Part shown: piece by piece, positions 26,005-33,986 of the stretch | Position numbering within the stretch: the first letter of the stretch is position 1 | How the letters are laid out: the number at the start of each line of letters is the position of its first letter | Assembly (NCBI RefSeq): GCF_039521325.1 | Contig: NZ_BAAACD010000011.1 | DNA length: 64,000 nt | Source of the DNA: Clostridium_X cadaveris | Lineage (GTDB): Bacteria > Bacillota > Clostridia > Clostridiales > Clostridiaceae | Strand: one strand, 5' to 3' | Notes under the pieces: generated by a model | Seen by the model: the letters and a program-made list of their open reading frames with translations, nothing else | What the model was told of the DNA's origin: nothing | Database searches by the model: none | Translations under genes and position numbers: made by a program

Positions 26005-26784
26005 ATGAAATTATTTATGGGAAATACGCTTTACTTTCATCTCCATCTCTTCTTGCACTTTTACCACTATTAGTATATTTAATTATGGTATTTAGAAACA
26101 AATCAAATTTAGCAGGACTAATGGTAGGAGTAATAGTTGCAGCAATTTTAACCGGACAGGGACTTGCAGGTTTATCAAAAATAATTGATAATTCATTAGG
26201 TTCATTCCTAGCAATTATTGGAATAATAATAATGTTTGGAAGTGGACTTGGATATTTAATGAACAAAACTAAAGTAAGCCATACTATGGTTTATTGGATA
26301 GTAAAAGGTATAGGAGTAAATAGGTGTTGAAGTTTATGAAATAACCGAAGATATGATAGATATAAATAAAATAATCATAACACCAGAGCAAAAATGTACA
26401 ACTATATTATTTTTAATAGCTTTTGTACTTTTAGTAGGATTTGGTGTTGTAACAAAACAAGAACAAATTATGCTATAATAGTAATGCTTATATTATCTAT
26501 AATACTTACTATAAGCAGCTGCTGTTGCAGAGATAACAATAGTTCACAAGATGTTTATCGATTTAGTTACATCTGTTGGGCTTCCAATGGTAGTATGGGC
26601 AATCGCAATCTTAGCAGCTACAAGAATCACCGGATCACTATATCCAACAGCAAATTTAGCAGGTCAGCTAGGAATTGCCAGATGCAATAATATGAAAGAA
26701 GTTTTGAAGGCATGCTGGATAGGTACTGGTGTACTTTGGATATGGGTTATGATTTGGGCATTTATTGGACCTGTGATTGCATAA
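26005..26784 (+). pseudogene. Decayed secondary transporter (GntP/citrate-permease-like)
   Basis: Three reading frames each hold part of one polytopic membrane protein. YALLSSPSLLALLPLLVYLIMVFRNKSNLAG... runs to 26330. A second frame (26330-26478) reads GVEVYEITEDMIDINKIII... and ILFLIAFVLLVGFGVVTKQ. A third (about 26519-26784) reads AAAVAEITIVHKMFIDLVTSVGLPMVVWAIAIL... and SLYPTANLAGQLGIAR, ending in the natural stop. At least two frameshifts and loss of internal sequence are needed to explain this; about 250 residues remain of a protein likely over 400 long. The family assignment is tentative. Confidence 0.75.
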
Positions 26785-26803
26785 TAATAAAATATAAAAT
26801 CAT

Positions 26804-26832
26804 GCTAATAATATATGATATATATTGTTAGC
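26804..26832. repeat. Inverted repeat before the adenosyltransferase gene
   Basis: GCTAATAATATAT, GAT, ATATATTGTTAGC (13-base arms, one T/G mismatch). It could be a weak terminator of the decayed gene or an operator. Confidence 0.4.
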
Positions 26833-26858
26833 TAACAAAGGAAATGGAGGAACGAAAT

Positions 26859-27398
26859 ATGCAGATATACACAAAAACTGGTGACAAAGGGCAAACATCC
26901 TTATTTGATGGTACAAGAGTAGATAAGGATTCTGACAGAGTAGAGGCTTATGGAACTATAGATGAACTAAGTTCATTTATAGGTTTAGCTGACACTTTTG
27001 TAGAAGATAAAGAGATAAATGAAATACTGCTTAGAATTCAGAAGAAGCTGTTCTTTGTAGCAGGACAAATTGCAACTATAGACAAAGAAAAATTCAAATA
27101 TAAAATTAAGGAAGGAGATATAAAAGAGCTTGAAGATATAATAGACAAATATATAGCAAAGACTCCTAAAGTAGATGCATTTATAGTGCCAGGAACATCT
27201 AAAGCATCTGCATCCCTTCATGTAGCTAGAACTGTTTGCAGAAGAGCGGAAAGAAGAGTCATTCATTTAAGAAGAATAGAAGATGTGGAAATACTAGTTA
27301 AATATATAAATAGACTTTCAGATACACTTTACGCATTAGCTAGATATTTAGAAAAAGAAATAATACCTATGAATTTTGAAGACGCCTATAATGAATAA
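26859..27398 (+). CDS. pduO: Cob(I)yrinic acid a,c-diamide adenosyltransferase, PduO type
   Basis: A 179-residue corrinoid adenosyltransferase that transfers the adenosyl group of ATP to cob(I)alamin, making coenzyme B12. Family motifs are clear: TKTGDKGQTSLFDG at residues 5-18 (ATP loop), YGTIDELSSFIGLA at about 32 and RTVCRRAERRVIHL at about 128. The start is the ATG at 26859 behind GGAGG; an in-frame ATG at 26844 overlaps that site. It is not next to a pdu or eut operon, but an orphan eutJ lies 6 kb downstream. It ends at a TAACCCCA/TGGGGTTA terminator. Confidence 0.93.
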   Translation: MQIYTKTGDKGQTSLFDGTRVDKDSDRVEAYGTIDELSSFIGLADTFVEDKEINEILLRIQKKLFFVAGQIATIDKEKFKYKIKEGDIKELEDIIDKYIAKTPKVDAFIVPGTSKASASLHVARTVCRRAERRVIHLRRIEDVEILVKYINRLSDTLYALARYLEKEIIPMNFEDAYNE

Positions 27399-27456
27399 TA
27401 AATTCAGTAAAACTTTAATAACTGAACTTAACTATTAAAATATTAAGGAAAATTAG

Positions 27457-27502
27457 TAACCCCAGCATGATTTAATAATATTATGATGGGGTTAATTTTT
27501 TT
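27457..27502 (+). terminator. Terminator of the adenosyltransferase gene
   Basis: TAACCCCAGCAT...ATGATGGGGTTA stem with one interruption, followed by AATTTTTTT. Confidence 0.8.
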
Positions 27503-27542
27503 ATATAAGATGGGGATAGAAAATATTTTAAATCAATATGTA

Positions 27543-27609
27543 TTGACATAATAAAGAAAAAGTGGTATATAAAAGTTATGTGTTAGCACTCAAATGCAAT
27601 GAGTGCTAA
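27543..27609 (+). promoter_or_regulatory. htpG promoter with CIRCE element
   Basis: -35 TTGACA (27543-27548), 17-bp spacer, -10 TATATA (27566-27571). Perfect CIRCE TTAGCACTC (27583-27591), N9, GAGTGCTAA (27601-27609). CIRCE is the operator of the heat-shock repressor HrcA. Confidence 0.95.
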
Positions 27610-27645
27610 TAGAAATTAAAACATAGAAATAAGGAAGTGTTTGGA

Positions 27646-29526
27646 TTGGAAAAAAGACAGTTTAAGGCAGAATCAAAAAGATTATTAGACCTTATGATTA
27701 ATTCAATTTATACTCATAGGGAGATTTTTTTAAGAGAACTTATATCAAATGCAAGTGATGCTATTGATAAGATTTACTACAAAGCTCTTACTGATGACTC
27801 TTTGAAATTCGAAAAATCTGATTATTATATAAAGATTGAGGCAGACAAAGAGAATAGAACTATAAAAATAATAGATAGCGGTATAGGAATGACTAAGGAA
27901 GAGCTTGATGAAAATCTTGGAGTTATTGCTAAGAGTGGTTCATTACAGTTTAAGAAAGAAAATGAATCAAAAGAAGGATATGATATAATAGGACAGTTTG
28001 GAGTTGGATTTTATTCTTCATTTTTAGTAGCAGATGAAGTTACCGTTATTAGTAAAGCATTAGGTAGCGATGAAGCTTATAAATGGCAGTCTTCAGGAGT
28101 AGATGGATATAGCATAGAGCCATGTGAAAAAGAAACTGTAGGTACAGAAATTATACTAAAGATCAAGGAAAATAGTGAAGAAGAAAATTATGATGAATAT
28201 TTAGAAGAGTATAAGTTAAGATCACTTATAAAGAAATATTCTGATTTTGTAAGATATCCAATAAAGATGGAAGTTACATCTTCAAAACTTAAAGAAGGTA
28301 GTGAAGATGAATATGAAGAGTTCAAAGAAGAACAGACTATAAACAGCATGGTACCTATTTGGAGAAAAAATAAGAGCGAGCTTACAAAGGAAGATTATGA
28401 AAACTTCTATCATGAAAAACACTATGGCTTTGATAAACCTTTATCTCATGTTCATATAAGTGTAGATGGAATGGTAAGCTACAATGCTATTTTATATATT
28501 CCAGAAAATATGCCTTATGATTTTTATACAAAAGAGTATGAAAAGGGGTTAGAGCTATATTCTAGCGGAGTTATGATAATGAATAAATGCTCTGATTTGC
28601 TACCTGATTACTTTGGTTTTGTAAAAGGAATAGTTGATTCAGAAGATTTATCTCTTAACATTTCTAGGGAAATGTTACAGCATGACAGGCAATTAAAGCT
28701 TATAGCCAAAAACATAAAGAATAAAATAAAAGGTGAACTTGAAACCATGTTAAAGAATGACAGAGAAAAGTATGAAAAGTTCTTTGAAACTTTCGGACGT
28801 CAATTAAAATATGGTGTATATAGTGACTTTGGAGCAAACAAAGATGTACTTCAAGATTTACTCATGTTCTATTCATCAAATGAAAAGAAGCTTGTAACTT
28901 TAGCTGAGTACGTATCTAGAATGCCAGAAGATCAAAAATATATCTACTATGCATCAGGAGAATCTATAGATAGAATTGAAAAGCTTCCTCAAACAGAACT
29001 TGTATTAGAAAAAGGATATGAGATACTTTACTTCATTGAGGACGTGGATGAATTCGCTATAAAGATGCTTATGAATTATAAAGAAAAGGACTTTAAGTCA
29101 GTTTCAGACAGTGATTTAGGAATAGAATCAGATAAGGAAGAAAGTGAAGATAAGGCTGTTGAAGAGGAAAATAAAGATTTATTCTCTTCAATGAAGGAAA
29201 TATTATCTGACAAAGTTAAAGCAGTAAGAGTATCAAAAAGGCTTAAGAATCATCCAGTATGCCTAGCTACAGATGGTGAAATAACAATTGAAATGGAAAA
29301 AGTTCTAAATTCTATGCCTAATAATCAAAAAATAAAAGCAGAAAAGATTTTAGAATTAAATGTCCATCATGATGTATTTAAAGCCTTAAAAGAAGCTTAT
29401 GAAAATGACAAGGATAAATTTACACTATACACTAATCTTCTATATAATCAAGCTATATTAATAGAAGGTCTTTCATTAGATGACCCATTAGAGTTTACAA
29501 ATAATATATGTAAGATAATGAAATAA
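27646..29526 (+). CDS. htpG: Chaperone HtpG (Hsp90)
   Basis: A 626-residue bacterial Hsp90: N-terminal GHKL ATPase (RELISNASDAIDKI with the catalytic Glu, DSGIGMTKEEL, GQFGVGFYS), middle domain (NISREMLQHDRQL region) and C-terminal dimerisation domain. I place the start at TTG (27646), giving MEKRQFKAESKRLLDLM; AAGGAAG lies 8 bases upstream. The open frame extends to a GTG at 27637, but this overlaps the ribosome-binding site. It is controlled by HrcA through the CIRCE element, so it belongs to the class I heat-shock regulon here. In B. subtilis htpG is not a CIRCE gene. Confidence 0.97.
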   Translation: MEKRQFKAESKRLLDLMINSIYTHREIFLRELISNASDAIDKIYYKALTDDSLKFEKSDYYIKIEADKENRTIKIIDSGIGMTKEELDENLGVIAKSGSLQFKKENESKEGYDIIGQFGVGFYSSFLVADEVTVISKALGSDEAYKWQSSGVDGYSIEPCEKETVGTEIILKIKENSEEENYDEYLEEYKLRSLIKKYSDFVRYPIKMEVTSSKLKEGSEDEYEEFKEEQTINSMVPIWRKNKSELTKEDYENFYHEKHYGFDKPLSHVHISVDGMVSYNAILYIPENMPYDFYTKEYEKGLELYSSGVMIMNKCSDLLPDYFGFVKGIVDSEDLSLNISREMLQHDRQLKLIAKNIKNKIKGELETMLKNDREKYEKFFETFGRQLKYGVYSDFGANKDVLQDLLMFYSSNEKKLVTLAEYVSRMPEDQKYIYYASGESIDRIEKLPQTELVLEKGYEILYFIEDVDEFAIKMLMNYKEKDFKSVSDSDLGIESDKEESEDKAVEEENKDLFSSMKEILSDKVKAVRVSKRLKNHPVCLATDGEITIEMEKVLNSMPNNQKIKAEKILELNVHHDVFKALKEAYENDKDKFTLYTNLLYNQAILIEGLSLDDPLEFTNNICKIMK

Positions 29527-29572
29527 AAATATATAATTGACTACTTTAAAATACCATGATAAACTTATAAAA

Positions 29573-29608
29573 GTATTGGGAATGAAGTTCTCCCATAGTA
29601 TTCTTTTA
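29573..29608 (+). terminator. htpG terminator (first hairpin)
   Basis: Imperfect stem TATTGGGA...TCCCATAGTA followed by TTCTTTT. Confidence 0.55.
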
Positions 29609-29629
29609 TGCTAAAACCGCTGAATTTAG

Positions 29630-29674
29630 GCTGATGACTTCTGTGATTATCAATCACAGGGTTATCAGCTTTTT
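29630..29674 (+). terminator. Second hairpin downstream of htpG
   Basis: GCTGATGAC (29630-29638) and CTGTGATT (29641-29648) pair with AATCACAG (29652-29659) and GTTATCAGC (29661-29669), followed by TTTTTG. It is a strong intrinsic terminator 104 bases past the htpG stop and before the antiporter gene. Confidence 0.8.
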
Positions 29675-29731
29675 GTTTTGCAAATATCGCATAGATTAGA
29701 AAAAATATAAAAAATAAAGAGGAGGGATGGT

Positions 29732-30931
29732 ATGCTTACGAGCTTAGCACTTATATTTTTATTAGGACTGATTTTGGCGGATATATTCAATAAACTTAGA
29801 CTTCCGAGATTATTAGGAATGATTGCTACAGGAATATTACTAGGACCACATGTATTTAATGTTTTAGATGGAACAATACTTGGTATCTCAGCAGATCTAA
29901 GAAAAATATCTCTTATAATAATTTTAATTAGAGCAGGATTAGCCTTAGATATAAAGGAATTAAGAAAAGTAGGAAGACCAGCAATGCTTATGTGCTTTGT
30001 ACCAGCAACTTTTGAAATTCTAGGTATAGTTTTCATAGCACCTAAAATTTTAGGCGTAACAATAGCAGAAGCAGCTGTTATAGGAGCAGTAACGGCAGCA
30101 GTATCACCAGCTGTTATTGTCCCTACTATGATAAAACTTATGGATGAAAAATATGGAACATCTAAGAGTATACCTCAACTAATAATGGCTGGAGCATCAG
30201 TTGATGATGTGTTTGTCATTGTACTATTTACATCTTTCACATCCTTGGTAGATGGAGGAGAAATTTCAATTTTAAATTTAATTCAAGTACCAATATCTAT
30301 AATACTTGGCATAATATTAGGAGCATTAATTGGATATTTTGTTACGACAATATTTAAAAAAATACATATGAGAGATTCTATTAAGGTTTTAATAATTATA
30401 AGTATCTCATTTTTACTTATTGCATTGGAAAATGGTTTTAAAAATATTGTGCCATTTTCTGGACTTTTATCAATAATGACTATGGGAATTTCATTACTAA
30501 AAAATTATGATATTTTAGCGAAAAGACTTTCTCAAAAATTTAATAAGCTATGGGTAGGAGCTGAGATAATATTATTTGTTCTTGTAGGAGCTACTGTAGA
30601 CCCTAAATATATAGTATTGTCAGGAATTGGTGTAGCAATAGTTATATTAGGAGGTCTTGTATTTAGAGCTATAGGAGTATTAATTTCACTAATAGGTACA
30701 AATCTTAATGCAAAGGAAAGGATATTTTGTATATTTGCATATTCACCTAAAGCAACAGTCCAGGCAGCAATAGGGGGAATTCCTTTAGCTATGGGATTAT
30801 CATGTGGAAATACAGTACTTACTGTTGCAGTACTTGCAATTATTATAACAGCACCTTTGGGAGCTATAAGTATAGATTTAAGCTATAAAAAACTTCTTGA
30901 AAAAGAAAAAAATAATGAATATGCAGCTTAA
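29732..30931 (+). CDS. Cation:proton antiporter (CPA family)
   Basis: A 399-residue, 12 to 13-helix monovalent cation/proton antiporter. It begins LALIFLLGLILADIFNKLRLPRLLGMIATGILLGPHVF, typical of the KefB/NapA/NhaP fold, and keeps the membrane Asp pair in MAGASVDDVFVIVLF (about 152-166), the ion-binding site of CPA2 carriers. No RCK/TrkA domain is attached. It should export Na+ or K+ in exchange for protons. It starts behind GAGGAGGGAT and stands alone after the htpG hairpins. Confidence 0.9.
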   Translation: MLTSLALIFLLGLILADIFNKLRLPRLLGMIATGILLGPHVFNVLDGTILGISADLRKISLIIILIRAGLALDIKELRKVGRPAMLMCFVPATFEILGIVFIAPKILGVTIAEAAVIGAVTAAVSPAVIVPTMIKLMDEKYGTSKSIPQLIMAGASVDDVFVIVLFTSFTSLVDGGEISILNLIQVPISIILGIILGALIGYFVTTIFKKIHMRDSIKVLIIISISFLLIALENGFKNIVPFSGLLSIMTMGISLLKNYDILAKRLSQKFNKLWVGAEIILFVLVGATVDPKYIVLSGIGVAIVILGGLVFRAIGVLISLIGTNLNAKERIFCIFAYSPKATVQAAIGGIPLAMGLSCGNTVLTVAVLAIIITAPLGAISIDLSYKKLLEKEKNNEYAA

Positions 30932-31048
30932 AAAATATCTGTATATTGCTTACAATGGCTATATTCCTAAATTAAATAGCAATAATCTTTAAAGGAATTT
31001 ATAGATTTTTGCCTAATTATATATTATAACAATTTAGGAGGGGACAGT

Positions 31049-32605
31049 ATGTCATATCAAGAAAAGATGAAGGAAATAAATTTCGTCAATATAGACATAA
31101 ATTATGAGATAAATAGACTTCTTCAATATGGGATTCGTGAAAATCTTATAGAAGAAGAAGATATAATTTATATAGCCAATAAAATAATATCAATTTTGAA
31201 TTTAAAAGAATTTGTGATGCTTGAAGATTTGAACATAGGAGATACAAGGCTATGCGAAATATTAGATAATATTTTAGATTTTTCTTATGAATGCGGTGTG
31301 CTGAAAAACAATGATGTCACCTATAGGGATCTTTTAGATACTGAAATAATGGACTGTTTTATAAGTCATCCATCAGTTATTAATAAAAGATTTAAGGAAT
31401 TATACAATGAGAATAAGAGAAAAGCTACAGATTATTATTATGGCTTATCTATAGCTTCTAATTATATAAGAGAAGACAGGATAGAGAAAAATTTAAAGTG
31501 GAAAAGTAAGACAAAATATGGTGACTTGGATATCACAATAAATTTATCAAAACCAGAAAAGGATCCTAAGCTTATAGCTTTAGCAAAGAATATGCCGCAA
31601 AATAGCTATCCTAAATGTGCTTTGTGTTATGAAAATGTAGGATTTGAAGGCAGTATAAACCAGGCTGCAAGACAAAATCATAGAATTATTCCACTTGTAT
31701 TAAGTGATGAAAAATGGTGTTTACAGTATTCGCCTTATGTGTACTATAATGAGCATTGCATCGTATTTAAAAAGGAACATACACCTATGAAGATAGTGCC
31801 GATTACATTTGAAAGATTATTAGACTTTATAGAACAGTTTCCACATTATTTTTTAGGATCTAATGCAGATCTTCCAATAGTGGGAGGTTCTATACTTTCT
31901 CATGACCATTTTCAAGGAGGAAATTACGAATTTCCTATGGCAAAGGCAGAAAAAGTATGTGAGGCTTCTATATATGGGTATGAAGATGTGAATGTTCAAT
32001 ATATCAATTGGCCTTTGGATGTTATAAGAATAACTGGAAGAAACAAGGGTGAATTATCTGAATTAGCCTATAAGATTTTTAGTGTATGGAAAAAATATTC
32101 TGATGAAGAAATAGGAATTAAAGCCTTTTCAGGAGAGACTCCTCACAATACTGTAACTCCTATAGCCAGAAGAAGGGACGAAAAGTTTCAGCTAGATTTG
32201 GTGCTTAGAAATAATAGAACTGATGAAAAGCATCCTTATGGCATATATCATCCAGATGAATCTCTACATCATATCAAAAAAGAGAACATAGGTCTTATAG
32301 AGGTTATGGGACTTGCGGTGCTTCCAGCTAGACTTAAAGAAGAACTTAAACTTTTAGAAAATGTAATGTTAAAAAATGAAGATATAGATGTTTTGGATAC
32401 AGAGTCTTTGATTAAGCACAAAGACTGGTGTTTAAAAATTATGGAACAATATGATAATATAAATGAATCTAATGTAGAAGAAATACTTCATAAGGAAGTT
32501 GGTATGAAGTTTATGTCAGTATTAGAGTGCTGCGGTGTATTTAGAATGGGTAATAGAAAAGAGGCTTTTTATAGATTTATAAATGAGATAAATGGCAAAA
32601 ATTAA
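31049..32605 (+). CDS. galT: UDP-glucose--hexose-1-phosphate uridylyltransferase, class II
   Basis: A 518-residue class II GalT, the form found in Firmicutes and unrelated in length to E. coli GalT. It exchanges UMP between UDP-glucose and galactose-1-phosphate in the Leloir pathway. Family blocks seen include MPQNSYPKCALCYENVGFEGS (about 186-206), PIVGGSILSHDHFQGG (about 275-290, active-site His-x-His region) and HPYGIYHPDESLHHIKKENIGLIEVMG (about 396-422). It starts behind TTAGGAGGGG. galK and galE are absent here; a small unknown gene follows at 31 bp. Confidence 0.95.
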   Translation: MSYQEKMKEINFVNIDINYEINRLLQYGIRENLIEEEDIIYIANKIISILNLKEFVMLEDLNIGDTRLCEILDNILDFSYECGVLKNNDVTYRDLLDTEIMDCFISHPSVINKRFKELYNENKRKATDYYYGLSIASNYIREDRIEKNLKWKSKTKYGDLDITINLSKPEKDPKLIALAKNMPQNSYPKCALCYENVGFEGSINQAARQNHRIIPLVLSDEKWCLQYSPYVYYNEHCIVFKKEHTPMKIVPITFERLLDFIEQFPHYFLGSNADLPIVGGSILSHDHFQGGNYEFPMAKAEKVCEASIYGYEDVNVQYINWPLDVIRITGRNKGELSELAYKIFSVWKKYSDEEIGIKAFSGETPHNTVTPIARRRDEKFQLDLVLRNNRTDEKHPYGIYHPDESLHHIKKENIGLIEVMGLAVLPARLKEELKLLENVMLKNEDIDVLDTESLIKHKDWCLKIMEQYDNINESNVEEILHKEVGMKFMSVLECCGVFRMGNRKEAFYRFINEINGKN

Positions 32606-32636
32606 TTTATGAAATAAACTGAAAAGGAATGACGAT

Positions 32637-32951
32637 ATGTTTAATATAAATGAACTAATTGATGGAGATATCTCAAAATATGATGAAGAAACTAGGCTTT
32701 ATATTGATACATTAAGAGAAAAACTGAGAGAAAATATAAAGGAAGCTTTAGTAGATGACATGGCTGAGAAAATGATAGATGCATTAAACAGTGACAAAGA
32801 AGAATTTCGATCTATCCTTGAAACACTTTTAGAAAACAAGAATAAAGGATTAAATAATCTTCCTTTAAGAACTCTTTTAGATATGTATATCACAAAGAAG
32901 GGGCAAGAAAATTTCGTAAAGCTTATTGAAAAAACAAGTGAAGAACTTTAA
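32637..32951 (+). CDS. Small hypothetical protein downstream of galT
   Basis: A 104-residue soluble, highly charged, helical protein that I do not recognise (INELIDGDISKYDEETRLYIDTLREKLRE...). It starts 31 bp after galT behind AAAGGAATG and is probably co-transcribed. It ends at a hairpin terminator. Confidence 0.6.
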   Translation: MFNINELIDGDISKYDEETRLYIDTLREKLRENIKEALVDDMAEKMIDALNSDKEEFRSILETLLENKNKGLNNLPLRTLLDMYITKKGQENFVKLIEKTSEEL

Positions 32952-32955
32952 TTTT

Positions 32956-33000
32956 AAAACAGAGGTAGGAGCTTAAAGCTTAATATCTCTGTTTTTATTT
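32956..33000 (+). terminator. galT operon terminator
   Basis: AAAACAGAG (32956-32964) and CTCTGTTTT (32987-32995) with an inner GAGCTT/AAGCTT-type stem, followed by Ts. Confidence 0.8.
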
Positions 33001-33086
33001 TTTGTTTAATATCAAGATGAAAACTTGGAAATACTAGAGAGATGAAGGTTATAAACTTATAGACATTTGAGGAAAAAGGTGAATAT

Positions 33087-33917
33087 ATGGAAAGTTTAAA
33101 AGAAGCCAACGCATACATAAAAGAAGTTGAGAATACTTTTTCTAAACCGCAGCTTGTAGATAAAGATAGAAAGCTTAAAATAGGAGTGGATCTTGGTACT
33201 TCTAACATAGTTATTGTAGTTTTAGATGAACAGAATAAACCTGTAGCAGGAGAGCTTTACAAGTCATCTGTAGTTAGAGATGGTATAGTAGTAGATTATT
33301 TAAATGCCGTTACCATAGTCAAAAAATTAAAAGTTAATTTAGAAAAAAAGTTAAATAGATCGCTTAATTATGCAGCCACTGCAATACCGCCAGGCATAGG
33401 TGGAGGTAATACTAAAGTTATAAGAAATGTGGTAGAGGCAGCAGGGTTTGAAGTTACAAATATAATTGATGAGCCCACAGCAGCATCCTTAGTTTTAAAC
33501 ATTAAAAATGGGGCAGTGGTTGATATTGGAGGAGGAACTACAGGCATATCAATATTGAAAAATGGGGAGGTTATATATTCTGGTGATGAACCTACAGGAG
33601 GTCATCATCTCACTTTAGTGATTTCAGGAAACTTTGGTCTTGAATATGAAAAAGCTGATACTTTTAAAGTTAAAGATGAAAATTATAACATGGTGTTTAA
33701 TTTAGTTAGACCTGTTATAGAGAAGATGGCTGATATAGTTTCACACCATATAATAGGATATGAGGTAGATACAATTTATCTTGTTGGAGGAACTTGCTGT
33801 TTAAAAAACATAGAATCAATAGTAGAAAAGTATACTAAAGTAAAAACTATAAAAACATATAATCCGCTTTTAGTAACTCCTATCGGAATAGCTATGAGTA
33901 GTGAGGCTAAAGATTGA
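33087..33917 (+). CDS. eutJ: EutJ family protein (Hsp70/actin-like)
   Basis: A 276-residue actin/Hsp70-fold ATPase of the EutJ family. Phosphate-1 motif IGVDLGTSNIVIVVLD is at residues 31-46, the IIDEPTAASLVL linker at about 131-142, phosphate-2 VVDIGGGTTGIS at about 147-158 and the adenosine motif IYLVGGTCCL at about 229-238. EutJ belongs to ethanolamine-utilisation and related microcompartment operons and is thought to act as a chaperone or reactivase. No eut, pdu or shell-protein gene is adjacent. The ribosome-binding site is AAAGGTGA. Confidence 0.9.
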   Translation: MESLKEANAYIKEVENTFSKPQLVDKDRKLKIGVDLGTSNIVIVVLDEQNKPVAGELYKSSVVRDGIVVDYLNAVTIVKKLKVNLEKKLNRSLNYAATAIPPGIGGGNTKVIRNVVEAAGFEVTNIIDEPTAASLVLNIKNGAVVDIGGGTTGISILKNGEVIYSGDEPTGGHHLTLVISGNFGLEYEKADTFKVKDENYNMVFNLVRPVIEKMADIVSHHIIGYEVDTIYLVGGTCCLKNIESIVEKYTKVKTIKTYNPLLVTPIGIAMSSEAKD

Positions 33918-33986
33918 GATTTTATTGATACTAAATATAAGTATTAAACTAAATAGCAGGATTAAAATCTTAAGGAGGACATACAA

